Of a stretch of 64,000 nt of DNA, positions 41,414 through 49,374 are shown in pieces (the first letter of the stretch is position 1; every line of letters begins with the position of its first letter). The notes beneath the pieces were generated by a model. The model saw only the letters and a program-made list of their open reading frames with translations, was not told the DNA's origin and searched no databases. Position numbers and translations under genes: made by a program. Origin of the DNA: Dyella_B acidisoli (GTDB lineage: Bacteria > Pseudomonadota > Gammaproteobacteria > Xanthomonadales > Rhodanobacteraceae); contig NZ_CP064031.1 in assembly GCF_049532895.1 (NCBI RefSeq), positions 3,100,001 to 3,164,000 on the forward strand, written 5' to 3'.

Positions 41414-41484
41414 CCACTCTCTCCGCCACCCAATAAAAAAGCGCCCACATGGGGCGCTTTTTTATTGGGTGGCGGAGAGAGTGG
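41414..41484. repeat. 33-bp perfect inverted repeat overlapping the tRNA-Ser 3' end, with terminator
   Basis: Arms 41414-41446 and 41452-41484 are fully complementary around a five-base loop (ACATG). The inner part, AAAAAAGCGCCC/GGGGCGCTTTTTT, is a bidirectional rho-independent terminator for tRNA-Ser. The outer part duplicates the tRNA's CCA, 3' acceptor strand and T-arm edge (positions 41470-41484) in inverse orientation. Confidence 0.9.
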
Positions 41485-41559
41485 GATTCGAACCCACGGT
41501 AGGCTTACACCTACGGCAGTTTTCAAGACTGCTGCCTTAAACCACTCGGCCATCTCTCC
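41470..41559 (-). tRNA. tRNA-Ser (anticodon UGA)
   Basis: Read on the minus strand it begins GGAGAGATGGCCGAGTGGTT and ends ACTCTCTCCGCCA, with acceptor stem GGAGAGA/TCTCTCC and CCA encoded. The loop CTTGAAA gives anticodon TGA. The long variable arm (GCCGTAGGTGTAAGCCTACCG region) is typical of serine tRNA. Its 3' end faces the accessory stretch at lower coordinates. Confidence 0.97.
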
Positions 41560-41590
41560 GTTGTACTTTCCAAGCAAGTGCGCGTTGCGC

Positions 41591-41720
41591 ACCTCTACGG
41601 CAGTTTGACTCCGGGCATCCTGCCCTCCGCCCCTTCGGGGCCATCGGCTTCGCCGATGTTCGCTTCGGCTTCCTGCCTTCGCGTCAAGACTGCTGCCTTA
41701 AGCCACTCAGCCATCTCTCT
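41591..41720 (-). pseudogene. tRNA-Ser remnant interrupted by a 77-bp palindromic insert
   Basis: ACCTCTACGGCAGTTT (41591-41606) and the 37 bases TCAAGACTGCTGCC...ATCTCTCT (41684-41720) match, with a few changes, the variable/anticodon arms and the 5' half of the intact tRNA-Ser at 41470. Between them lie 77 bases (41607-41683) containing nested hairpins (CGCCCCTTCGGGG, CATCGGCTTCGCCGATG). The insert falls in the anticodon loop. The 3' half beyond the variable arm is missing, so no functional tRNA can form. Confidence 0.7.
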
Positions 41721-41832
41721 GTGTTTTGTAGCGAGTCCAGTGTCTCAGACACTTAAGAAGTCGCTGGGCCCCGGCCTTCGCCGGGGTGACGAATCTGTGT
41801 GTGCAGACTCGTTTGTAAGGCCGCCAATCCTA

Positions 41833-42210
41833 TCAGGAATCGCGTGCTTGCGGGCCATGTCGCCCCTTCTTCGACAGCGACACCAGCGCCCAAACCATGA
41901 TCCCAACCGGAATCAACGCACCTAGCAGCGGAAACAACGTGGCGGGATAGCGCAACACCATCGGCAATAGCTGCGTGGCTGTTGCGAAGGCGATGATCCA
42001 CAAACGCCAGCTGCGGCGCTTACGGGCGATCCAGAAACTGGCCAGCACCAACACGAGGGCGATGATGCTGAAAACCAGATCGACCGTAGGGATCTGCCAC
42101 ACGCTGGCAAAACTCAAGCGCGTGCCGATCACAGAGGCGAGCACGATCATAAGGAAGTAGCTGGAGTAGAACTCCACCTTGTCCCATGAGCGGCTCGCCG
42201 GTGTGGTCAC
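41833..42210 (-). CDS. Small four-helix membrane protein
   Basis: The 125-residue protein has about four hydrophobic segments (YFLMIVLASVIGTRL, VDLVFSIIALVLVLASFWIA, WRLWIIAFATATQLLPMVL, LGALIPVGIMVWALVSL) and a basic C terminus. It is an inner-membrane protein of unknown role. The GTG at 42210 overlaps the serS stop (GTGA), so it is probably translationally coupled to serS. A longer upstream reading frame through serS in another frame is rejected. No family was recognised. Confidence 0.75.
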   Translation of the reverse strand: MTTPASRSWDKVEFYSSYFLMIVLASVIGTRLSFASVWQIPTVDLVFSIIALVLVLASFWIARKRRSWRLWIIAFATATQLLPMVLRYPATLFPLLGALIPVGIMVWALVSLSKKGRHGPQARDS

Positions 42211-43487
42211 GCAATTTTCTCCGCGCCTGCCATGTAGGGGCGCAGTGCTTCGGGCACGGTGATGGAGCCGTCGGCGTTCTGGTAGTTCTCCATCACGGCG
42301 ATCAGGGTACGACCGATGGCGAGGCCGGAGCCGTTGAGGGTGTGCACCAGTTCCGGCTTGTTGGTTTCCGGGTTGCGTACGCGGGCTTGCATGCGGCGCG
42401 ACTGGAAATCGGTGCAGTTGGAGCAGCTGGAGATTTCGCGGTAGGTGTTTTGGCTGGGTAGCCACACTTCCAGGTCGTAGGTCTTGGCGGCGCTGAAGCC
42501 CATGTCGCCGGTGCATAGCAGCACTTTGCGATACGGAAGTTCCAGTTTCTGCAGCACTTTTTCGGCGTGGCCGACCATTTCTTCGAGTTGCGCGTAGGAA
42601 TGCTCGGCACGCGCGATCTGCACCATTTCCACCTTTTCGAATTGGTGCTGGCGGATCATGCCGCGCACGTCGCGACCGTAGCTGCCGGCTTCCGCGCGGA
42701 AGCACGGTGTGTGTGCGGTAAGGCGCAGTGGCAGTGCATCGGCGTCTTGAATGGTGTCGCGCACGAGGTTGGTCAGTGACACTTCCGCCGTGGGAATCAG
42801 GTAGCGCTTGGTCTCACCTACTTGCGTGGCGAACAGGTCTTCTTCGAACTTGGGCAACTGACCGGTGCCTTGCATGGTGTCGGCGTTCACCAGCAGCGGC
42901 ACGTTGCATTCCAAGTACGCATGTTCGCGGGTGTGCAGGTCGAGCATGAATTGCGCGAGTGCGCGATGCAGCTGCGCGAGTTGGCCGCGCATGACGGTGA
43001 AGCGTGCGCCGGAAAGCTTGGCGCCGGTTTCGCCATCCAGCCAGCCGTGGCGTTCGCCGAGATCGACGTGGTCTTTCACCGCGAAATCGAAACCACGGGG
43101 CGTGCCCCAGCGAATGATTTCCTGGTTGTGGTTTTCGTCGCTGCCCAGCGGCACGGATTCGTGCGGCACGTTGGGAATGCCCAGTGCGATGTCCGCCAGC
43201 TTGGCTTGCACGTCGGCCAGGGCGTGTTCGTTGGCTTTGAGCTTGTCGCCGATGCCGGCGACTTCGGCCATCAGCGGTGCGACGTCTTCACCCCTGGCTT
43301 TGGCCTGGCCGATGGCTTTGGAGCGGGTGTTGCGCAGGTTTTGCAGTTCCTGCGTCTCGGTGGAGAGCTGCTTGCGTTGGCTTTCCAGCGCCTCCACGGC
43401 GATCACGTCGAGCGTGTAGCCTCGGGTTTCCTTCAGGCGCGCGGCGGTTTCGGCCAGGCGCGTACGCAGCAGTGCAGGGTCCAGCAT
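42207..43487 (-). CDS. serS: Seryl-tRNA synthetase
   Basis: The 426-residue class II synthetase charges tRNA-Ser (and selenocysteine tRNA). It has an N-terminal coiled-coil arm (about residues 30-110, LESQRKQLSTETQELQNLRN), motif 2 FRAEAGSYGRDVRGMIRQHQ and motif 3 NGSGLAIGRTLIAVMENYQ. Length is normal. In xanthomonads and other gammaproteobacteria it follows lolA and rarA. Here a small membrane protein gene lies between rarA and serS on the same strand. A tRNA-Ser gene is 650 bases downstream. Confidence 0.97.
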   Translation of the reverse strand: MLDPALLRTRLAETAARLKETRGYTLDVIAVEALESQRKQLSTETQELQNLRNTRSKAIGQAKARGEDVAPLMAEVAGIGDKLKANEHALADVQAKLADIALGIPNVPHESVPLGSDENHNQEIIRWGTPRGFDFAVKDHVDLGERHGWLDGETGAKLSGARFTVMRGQLAQLHRALAQFMLDLHTREHAYLECNVPLLVNADTMQGTGQLPKFEEDLFATQVGETKRYLIPTAEVSLTNLVRDTIQDADALPLRLTAHTPCFRAEAGSYGRDVRGMIRQHQFEKVEMVQIARAEHSYAQLEEMVGHAEKVLQKLELPYRKVLLCTGDMGFSAAKTYDLEVWLPSQNTYREISSCSNCTDFQSRRMQARVRNPETNKPELVHTLNGSGLAIGRTLIAVMENYQNADGSITVPEALRPYMAGAEKIA

Positions 43488-43576
43488 GTTCGGATCCGGG
43501 AGTGTGGCAAGAACTCGGGATTATCGCTGTCGGGCCGCCGCGGTCGCAACGCGGCGGCCTCTTGCCGGCTATCGGC

Positions 43577-44152
43577 TCAGGCAGGCTTGCGCTCCCCGCG
43601 CCCGATCCACCAGGCCATGACGGCGCCGGCCAGCAACCAGCCGATCAGTTGCGTGAACAGCGCGGCCCAGGTCAACGCATCGGGAAAGCGGTACCAGTTC
43701 CAATAGGGCACCAGGGTGCTGAGCCAAGCGAACAGGGCTGCCGCCACCGCTATCCTCAAGCGCTGGCTAAAGCTGAAGGCGGCCAGCCCCATGACGAAGG
43801 CCAACATCAGTGAAGCCAGGGTATCCGAGGCCCATTGGCGCGGAAGTTGGCGGTGCATGTCGGTCATGTCGTCGCCTTGCGGCAGGTAGACCACCCATGC
43901 ATAGGGCGAGGTGCTCGACTTTTTCGCATAGGCCTCACGCGCAACCGGGTTGTTCCATTGCTTGGGGTCGAAGCTGGGCAGGATGTAGACGCCGGGTGTG
44001 GTGCCCAGGCCTTCGTGCAAGGTGCTTAGCACGATGTCTTCGTTTGCAGGTTGGTGGATGCCGGGGTTGCCCAGTCCTAGGAACATGTGGGCGATCGCGC
44101 CCCAGATGAACATCACGATGCCGCCGAGAATGGCTGCGATGAGGATGCGCAT
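43577..44152 (-). CDS. Hypothetical membrane protein
   Basis: The 191-residue protein has an N-terminal membrane segment (ILIAAILGGIVMFIWGAIAHMF) and a ~70-residue extracytoplasmic region (residues ~30-100, with VYILPSFDPKQW and AWVVYLPQGDD). Three C-terminal membrane segments follow (LASLMLAFVMGLAAFSF, AVAAALFAWLSTLVPYWNW, FTQLIGWLLAGAVMAWW). A family with this layout is known from uncharacterised proteobacterial proteins, but no function is known to me. The ATG at 44152 has AAAGGGGAGGG upstream. It lies 89 bases upstream of serS on the same strand. Confidence 0.75.
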   Translation of the reverse strand: MRILIAAILGGIVMFIWGAIAHMFLGLGNPGIHQPANEDIVLSTLHEGLGTTPGVYILPSFDPKQWNNPVAREAYAKKSSTSPYAWVVYLPQGDDMTDMHRQLPRQWASDTLASLMLAFVMGLAAFSFSQRLRIAVAAALFAWLSTLVPYWNWYRFPDALTWAALFTQLIGWLLAGAVMAWWIGRGERKPA

Positions 44153-44262
44153 GGTGGTGCCCTCCCCTTTGAGGATGGTGAAGGGGAATCTAGGCGGTGT
44201 TTGGGTGGAGTGCAAATGGCTGGGATGCTCCGTCCACGATGATGGCGGGCACTGCCTCACCG

Positions 44263-44435
44263 TCATTCCGGCGAAGGCCGGAATCCGGTACGAACATGAT
44301 GTGCGTAGCACTCAACATAAAAAGTTAGGAGTGCTTTGTGGATTCCGGCCTTCGCCGGAATGACGGTGAGGTGATGACAGGTATTGTCGCGAGGTTGTCC
44401 CCTCACCCCAACCCTCTCCCCGAAGGGGAGAGGGA
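44263..44435. repeat. REP-like palindrome pair plus family B hairpin
   Basis: CGTCATTCCGGCGAAGGCCGGAA (44263 on) and the inverse ending at about 44366 form a facing pair (family A). CCCCTCACCCCAACCCTCTC followed by CCCGAAGGGGAGAGGG at 44399-44433 is one family B unit. No gene lies between 44153 and 44444. Confidence 0.85.
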
Positions 44436-44444
44436 GAAAGGGCG

Positions 44445-45803
44445 CTACTTTCTGCGCGCTTGTTTCCTCGCCTCGCGCAACGCCAACAGCTTTTCGCGCA
44501 GCTTCAATTCCAAGCCACGCTCCACCGGTTCGTAGAACTCGGTGCCGGCCAACGCATCCGGCAAACATTGTTGATCGAGTGCGATACCGCCTTCAGCGTC
44601 GTGGTCGTATTGATAGCCCTTGCCGTAGCCCATGCCTTTCATCAACCGCGTGGGTGCATTACGCAGATGCATGGGCACTTCCAGTGTGCCGGTTTGGCCG
44701 ACCACTTCGCGCGCTTTGTTGTAGGCCATGTATGCGGCGTTGCTCTTGGGCGCAATTGCCAGCCAGATGGCGAGTTGTGCCAGGCCTAGTTCGCCTTCGG
44801 GGCTGCCGAGGCGTTCGTAGGTGTCCCACGCATCCAATGCCATGCGCCACGCACGTGGTTCGGCTAGGCCGACGTCTTCCACCGCCATGCGTGTCATGCG
44901 GCGTGCGAGATAGAGTGGATCGCAGCCGCCGTCGAGCATGCGCGTCAGCCAGTACACGGCAGCGTCGGGGTCGGAGGAGCGCACGGATTTATGCAGTGCG
45001 GAGATTTGGTCGTAGAACTGCTCGCCGCCTTTGTCGAAGCGACGTGTGCGATCGGCCAGCACTTGTTCGAGTGTGGTTTCGTCGATCATATGGCCATCGG
45101 CCAGTTCCGCGGCGATTTCCAGCAGTGTGAGCGCACGGCGCACGTCGCCATCGGCGGCTTGGGCGATCAGGCGCAAGGCGGAATCGGCGACTTCGAGTTG
45201 TAAGGCGCCTAAGCCGCGTTCGGTATCTGCAAGTGCGCGTTGCAAGGCGGCGACGATGTCGTCTACCGAAACAGCATCCAGCACATGCACGCGACAGCGC
45301 GAAAGCAATGCGGAGTTCAACTCGAACGATGGGTTTTCGGTGGTAGCGCCGACGAAGATGATCACGCCGCGCTCGATGTGTGGCAGGAACGCGTCCTGCT
45401 GCGCTTTGTTGAAGCGGTGCACTTCGTCGACGAACAACACCGTGCGTCTGCCCTGCGCAAAATTGACTTCGGCTTCGGCCAGCGATTTGCGTACATCCGG
45501 CAGGCCGGAAAGCACGGCGGAAATGGCGCGGAAGTCTGCATCGGCGTAGCGCGCCACCAATAGCGCCAGCGTGGTCTTGCCGCAGCCCGGAGGCCCCCAT
45601 AGCACCATCGAGTGCACACGGCCGGCTTCCAGTGCACGCCGCAGTGCCTTGCCCGGCGCAAGCAGGCGTTGCTGGCCGACGATTTCGTCGAGGGTGCGCG
45701 GACGCATGCGCTCGGCCAGGGGCTTGAGTTCTTCCGCGTCGTTGCCGAACAGTTGCGGGGTGCTGTGTACGTCGCGTGGATCCATCGGGGGATGATAGGA
45801 CAT
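44445..45803 (-). CDS. rarA: Replication-associated recombination protein A
   Basis: The ~452-residue AAA+ ATPase (MgsA/RarA, homologous to eukaryotic WRNIP1/Mgs1) acts at stalled replication forks. It shows the entry motif LAERMRPRTLDEIVGQ, Walker A WGPPGCGKTTLA, Walker B VLFVDEVHRFNK, sensor 1 GATTENPSFELN and the C-terminal tetramerisation region (ARRMTRMAVEDVGLAEPRA). Start choice is uncertain: ATG 45803 has GGAGG 12 bases upstream, ATG 45785 is also possible. In relatives it directly follows lolA; here about 4.2 kb intervene. Confidence 0.95.
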   Translation of the reverse strand: MSYHPPMDPRDVHSTPQLFGNDAEELKPLAERMRPRTLDEIVGQQRLLAPGKALRRALEAGRVHSMVLWGPPGCGKTTLALLVARYADADFRAISAVLSGLPDVRKSLAEAEVNFAQGRRTVLFVDEVHRFNKAQQDAFLPHIERGVIIFVGATTENPSFELNSALLSRCRVHVLDAVSVDDIVAALQRALADTERGLGALQLEVADSALRLIAQAADGDVRRALTLLEIAAELADGHMIDETTLEQVLADRTRRFDKGGEQFYDQISALHKSVRSSDPDAAVYWLTRMLDGGCDPLYLARRMTRMAVEDVGLAEPRAWRMALDAWDTYERLGSPEGELGLAQLAIWLAIAPKSNAAYMAYNKAREVVGQTGTLEVPMHLRNAPTRLMKGMGYGKGYQYDHDAEGGIALDQQCLPDALAGTEFYEPVERGLELKLREKLLALREARKQARRK

Positions 45804-45887
45804 TCGGTGCAATGTCCTCCCGCGGAGAACGTCCGAAGGACGGCTCCGAAGGAGATCACCCAGCGTTTTGAGGCGCTAAGGAAGTCA

Positions 45888-45916
45888 CTGGGCCCCGGCC
45901 TTCGCCGGGGCGACGA
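45888..45916. repeat. REP-like palindrome (GGCCCCGG variant of family A)
   Basis: CTGGGCCCCGGCCTTCGCCGGGGCGACGA; related units occur at about 41763-41792 and 62829-62909. It lies in the rarA/TonB-receptor divergent region. Confidence 0.8.
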
Positions 45917-45990
45917 TTTCTTCGGAACATCCCTTGCTGTTCGGAGAGCTGGCCGATTATTATCTCAAAATCATTTATTGCGCTAATGGG

Positions 45991-46073
45991 GCATAGCTTA
46001 GATCAGGCTTAATTTCGCCTAATTCAGAAGCCCTCTTTATTACACGAATAATGCAAAGCTTAGATCAACCTTA
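45991..46073. promoter_or_regulatory. Pair of 21-bp direct repeats upstream of the TonB-receptor operon
   Basis: GCATAGCTTAGATCAGGCTTA (45991-46011, given here as 18 of 21 shared bases) recurs at 46053-46073 with the core AGCTTAGATCA unchanged; the period is 62 bp. The surroundings are A+T-rich. The repeats lie 117-199 bases upstream of the receptor start and could be binding sites for an activator. Confidence 0.45.
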
Positions 46074-46116
46074 GCGTATTTACTTTCGCATTATCCAATG
46101 CGTCAATTTAATGTAA

Positions 46117-46134
46117 TTGTTACTGAAATGTCAT
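46117..46134 (+). promoter_or_regulatory. Pho-box-like sequence
   Basis: TTGTTAC-TGAA-ATGTCAT has two heptamers resembling CTGTCAT with an 11-bp period and a four-base spacer, like the PhoB box. The second heptamer matches six of seven positions, the first four of seven. It lies 56 bases upstream of a TonB receptor and acid phosphatase operon, which fits phosphate control. Confidence 0.45.
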
Positions 46135-46189
46135 AGAGCGTCTTTACGGTGTCGGACTTTGTTCACCCAGCCGATACCGGAAAAAAACA

Positions 46190-48448
46190 ATGACGCCATC
46201 GACACATGCGCTGTACCGCCGCTCGCCGATTTATCTTGCACTGGGTGTTGCGCTGAGCATCGCCGCCCCCGTCCACGCCCAGGATGTGGCGAATAACGGC
46301 AATACCGCAGTTAGCGGTCCCAGCGCCGTCGATAATACGAATACGGACGACACTACGTCTTCGAAAAATGCCAAAACCCTGGCCGGCATGCAGGTAACGG
46401 CTAACACGGCGGTAAGCGCCATTGCCCCGACTCAAGGTTCGACGATTGCCACACAGCCGCAATCGATCATCGGCAGCAAGTTCATCCAGGAAAACATCCC
46501 ACCCACCGGCGATTACACCGACGTTGCCGCCATCGCGCCCAGCGTTTACACCGTGACGCCGAACGGCGCCGGCTTGATGGAAGCGGCGGTGGTTTCCATT
46601 CGCGGCTTCCAGGATGGTCAGTACAACGTGACGTTCGATGGCATTCCGTGGATGGACTCCAACGACTTCACGCACCATTCCACCTCGTACTTCACCAATC
46701 AGGAAACCAGCAGCGTGGTGGTCGATCGCGGCCCCGGTACGGCCAGCACGCTGGGTAATGCCACGTTCGGCGGCACCATCGGGGTGGAGTCGATCAATCC
46801 GAAGGATCAGTTCAACATCAACCCGTACATCAGCTTTGGCAGCTGGGATACCGCCGTGGAAGGTGCACGCATCGATACGGGCAAATTCACTAGCAGCGGC
46901 ACCAGCGCGGTGATCAATTTGCAGAACGGCGAGTCGGACGGCTATCTCACCTATGCCGGTCAGCGCCGCCAGAGCGTGTTCGCCAAGGTTGTGCAACCGC
47001 TGGGCGAAAACACCACGCTGACTTTCGCCGCCATGTGGAACAAGCTCAACCAGTACGTGCCGTTCGGCGCCACCAAGGCGCAGATCGCACAGTACGGTAT
47101 CAATTACGCGTTGAACAACGACCCGACCAGCCAGGCCTACTACCGCTACAACGAGGACAAGATCAACACGAACATGGCCTATATCGGCCTGCATTCGGAG
47201 TTCTCGGGCTGGACGATCGACAACAAGACTTACACCTACGGCTATAACCACTTCGGCTTCAACGGTGAAGATCCGAATGGCGAAACGCCCAACGGCACCG
47301 CCTATAGCCTCACTGACGTACCCGGCCAGCACATGCGCAACACGAACCGTTCGTGGGGCGACATCTTCCGCCTGGGCAAGGAAATCGGTCCGGGTGAACT
47401 ACGCACCGGCGTGTGGTACGACCATCAGGACGACATCCGCTGGCTCTATGAATTCGACGACACGCTCAATGAGCTGAATCCCGTGGTGAATCCGGGTGCG
47501 TCGACGCTGCAGTTGGCTTCGGCGGATCGCCGAATGAATGACTCGCTGGTCACGATCCAGCCGTTTGTCGAATACCAGTGGAACATCACTGACAACGCCT
47601 ATTTCGTGGGTGGCGTGAAGTACAACAACTTCAAGCGCAGTATCGACGCTCCGGTGAACCAGAAGACGGGAACCCCGCTGACTTATTCCAAGGACTGGAA
47701 CGCCACTCTGCCATCGGCAGCGTTCCATTATGCGTTCAGCTCGAACTGGACCGCCTACGCCCAGTGGGCCAAGGGCTACCTGGCGCCCAACCTCAATCTG
47801 CTTTATGTGCCCAATCCCGCGGTTTCCGATAGCGCAGTGGCACCGGAAAAGACCACCAACATCCAGCTCGGCACGACCTGGAGCAGTGATCGCCTGACGC
47901 TGTCGGGTGACATCTACAAGATCAACTTCAACAACTTCGTCCAGAGCCATAAGGTCGGTGGTATCAGCGAGTTCTACAACGGTGGCGGTGTGCACTACAA
48001 AGGCATCGAGCTCGAAGGCACCTACATGCTGGGCGCTGGTTTCAGCGTTTACGCCAATGGCTCGCTCAACCGTGCGATGCAGACCACCGATGGTGCGTGG
48101 AACGCGAATACACCGCACAAGACTGCTGCGCTGGGCTTCATTTACAACAACGGCCCCATCTACGCATCGCTGGTCGACAAATTCGTCGGCAAAACCTATT
48201 ACACGGCCAACGCGGAAGATGACACGCCGATCGGTGGCTATGCGGTGACCAACTTTGCCGCCAGCTATACGTTCGATCCGCATATCACCGATGTAAAGGA
48301 CTTCAAGATCGGCGTGCAGATCAACAACCTGTTCAACAACACGACCATCAACGCGTTGGCGGGTACCACCGGTGGTGCTGGCACACCACTGTACTTCACC
48401 ATCCCGGCCCGCAACTTCAACTTCACCGTTTCGGCGGATCTGTTCTGA
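46190..48448 (+). CDS. TonB-dependent receptor (phosphatase-linked)
   Basis: The 752-residue outer-membrane transporter has a signal peptide (LALGVALSIAAPVHAQ) and a polar Asn/Thr-rich stretch. The plug follows (AAVVSIRGFQDGQYNVTFDG, then TSSVVVDRGPGTASTLGNAT) with a barrel ending in FTVSADLF, aromatic-terminated as required for BAM recognition. There is no CarboxypepD_reg domain, unlike the receptor at 23.8 kb. The acid phosphatase gene overlaps its stop by one base (TGATG), so the two are translationally coupled, suggesting import of an organophosphate or its product. Confidence 0.93.
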   Translation: MTPSTHALYRRSPIYLALGVALSIAAPVHAQDVANNGNTAVSGPSAVDNTNTDDTTSSKNAKTLAGMQVTANTAVSAIAPTQGSTIATQPQSIIGSKFIQENIPPTGDYTDVAAIAPSVYTVTPNGAGLMEAAVVSIRGFQDGQYNVTFDGIPWMDSNDFTHHSTSYFTNQETSSVVVDRGPGTASTLGNATFGGTIGVESINPKDQFNINPYISFGSWDTAVEGARIDTGKFTSSGTSAVINLQNGESDGYLTYAGQRRQSVFAKVVQPLGENTTLTFAAMWNKLNQYVPFGATKAQIAQYGINYALNNDPTSQAYYRYNEDKINTNMAYIGLHSEFSGWTIDNKTYTYGYNHFGFNGEDPNGETPNGTAYSLTDVPGQHMRNTNRSWGDIFRLGKEIGPGELRTGVWYDHQDDIRWLYEFDDTLNELNPVVNPGASTLQLASADRRMNDSLVTIQPFVEYQWNITDNAYFVGGVKYNNFKRSIDAPVNQKTGTPLTYSKDWNATLPSAAFHYAFSSNWTAYAQWAKGYLAPNLNLLYVPNPAVSDSAVAPEKTTNIQLGTTWSSDRLTLSGDIYKINFNNFVQSHKVGGISEFYNGGGVHYKGIELEGTYMLGAGFSVYANGSLNRAMQTTDGAWNANTPHKTAALGFIYNNGPIYASLVDKFVGKTYYTANAEDDTPIGGYAVTNFAASYTFDPHITDVKDFKIGVQINNLFNNTTINALAGTTGGAGTPLYFTIPARNFNFTVSADLF

Positions 48449-49179
48449 TGAAACGTTTCGCGCTGTTGTTGCCTCTGCTTCTGATCGGCCAGCCCGCACT
48501 GGCCGACAACGGCATCCCCGCCGTTGTTGAAGTGTCGAACCTGCTGCCGCCTCCGCCGGCAGCAGGTTCGGCTGCGGCTCAGCACGATCTGAACATCGTG
48601 CTGGTCACGCAAGCATCACGCAGCACGCAGGACATGGCGGCGGCCAAAGCGGACACGGAGCGTTCCGTGTTCCGCTTTGCTGATGTGCTTGGCTCATCCA
48701 TGCAGCCGGCTGCTCTGCCGAAAACTGCTGCCTTCTTCGAGCGCGTTGCCACGCTCGACAAGGCTTCGGTGAAAACCGCCAAGCTGTATTGGAAAAGACC
48801 GCGCCCCTCGGTGGTATCGGACCAAGTGCATCCCTTATCCAAGGAAAAACCGGACGATTGGAGCTATCCCAGCGGACACGCCACGTTCGGCTACAGCGCA
48901 GCTGTGCTGTTGGCCAACATGCTGCCGGAAAAGCGTGTGGAGATTTTTGCGCGTGCCGATCTCTATGCGCAGCATCGCATCGTGATGGGTGCGCATTTTC
49001 CGACGGATTTGGAAGCTGGCAAGTTGGCGGGCACGGTGATTGCGGCGCAGATTCTTCGTGATCCGCAGTGGCAAAGTGATTACAACGCTGCACGTGATGA
49101 GTTGCGGCGCGTGTTGGGGTTGTCGGCTACACCCAATGCCAAGCCGGTGGTAGCGGCGCCAGTGCTGCAAAATCCGTAG
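48448..49179 (+). CDS. phoN: Class A non-specific acid phosphatase (PAP2 family)
   Basis: The 243-residue periplasmic enzyme hydrolyses a broad range of phosphomonoesters. It has a signal peptide (FALLLPLLLIGQPALA) and the three-part PAP2 signature: KLYWKRPRP (K-x6-RP), PSGHATFGY, and the third motif HRIVMGAHFPTDLEAG with the nucleophilic His. The size and the RPSVV/DDWSYPSGH context match PhoN-type class A enzymes. The coupling with the upstream TonB receptor and the Pho-box-like site suggest expression under phosphate limitation. Confidence 0.9.
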   Translation: MKRFALLLPLLLIGQPALADNGIPAVVEVSNLLPPPPAAGSAAAQHDLNIVLVTQASRSTQDMAAAKADTERSVFRFADVLGSSMQPAALPKTAAFFERVATLDKASVKTAKLYWKRPRPSVVSDQVHPLSKEKPDDWSYPSGHATFGYSAAVLLANMLPEKRVEIFARADLYAQHRIVMGAHFPTDLEAGKLAGTVIAAQILRDPQWQSDYNAARDELRRVLGLSATPNAKPVVAAPVLQNP

Positions 49180-49190
49180 GAAAGAAGGTG

Positions 49191-49374
49191 CCCCTCTCCC
49201 TTCGGGAGAGGGGTTGGGGTGAGGGTACGATCAGCGCGCGATCACAACGACTTGCGCGAGAGATTACTATCACGCTTCGCCCGAACCCTCACCCGCCTCT
49301 CGGCACCCTCTCCCGGCGGGAGAGGGATTCACTCAGGATGTTTCGAAGCAGCGTTGGGGTTTACACCCCAACCT
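49191..49374. repeat. Composite intergenic repeat (families B and C)
   Basis: The module has the same order as at 16.3 kb: CCCCTCTCCCTTCGGGAGAG, GGGTTGGGGTGAGGGTACGA, a GCTTCGCCCGAACCCTCACC arm, a second CCCTCTCC hairpin and CACTCAGGATGTTT. A family C hairpin GTTGGGGTTTACACCCCAAC follows at 49353-49372. Confidence 0.85.

Noticed and set aside
41281..41608. Open frames on both strands reading through tRNA-Ser and its flanks
   Set aside because: They are the familiar spurious translations of tRNA-Ser and its inverted trailer (such as GESGIRTHGRLTPTAVFKTAA). There is no gene evidence, and the tRNA explains the sequence.
41833..42705. Long frame joining the small membrane protein to sequence inside serS
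   Set aside because: The upstream half is serS read in a wrong frame. The real gene starts at the GTG overlapping the serS stop.
46163..47332. 389-codon frame antisense to the TonB receptor, and a similar one at 47399-48499
   Set aside because: Both are antisense shadows. The receptor on the plus strand has signal, plug and barrel features.
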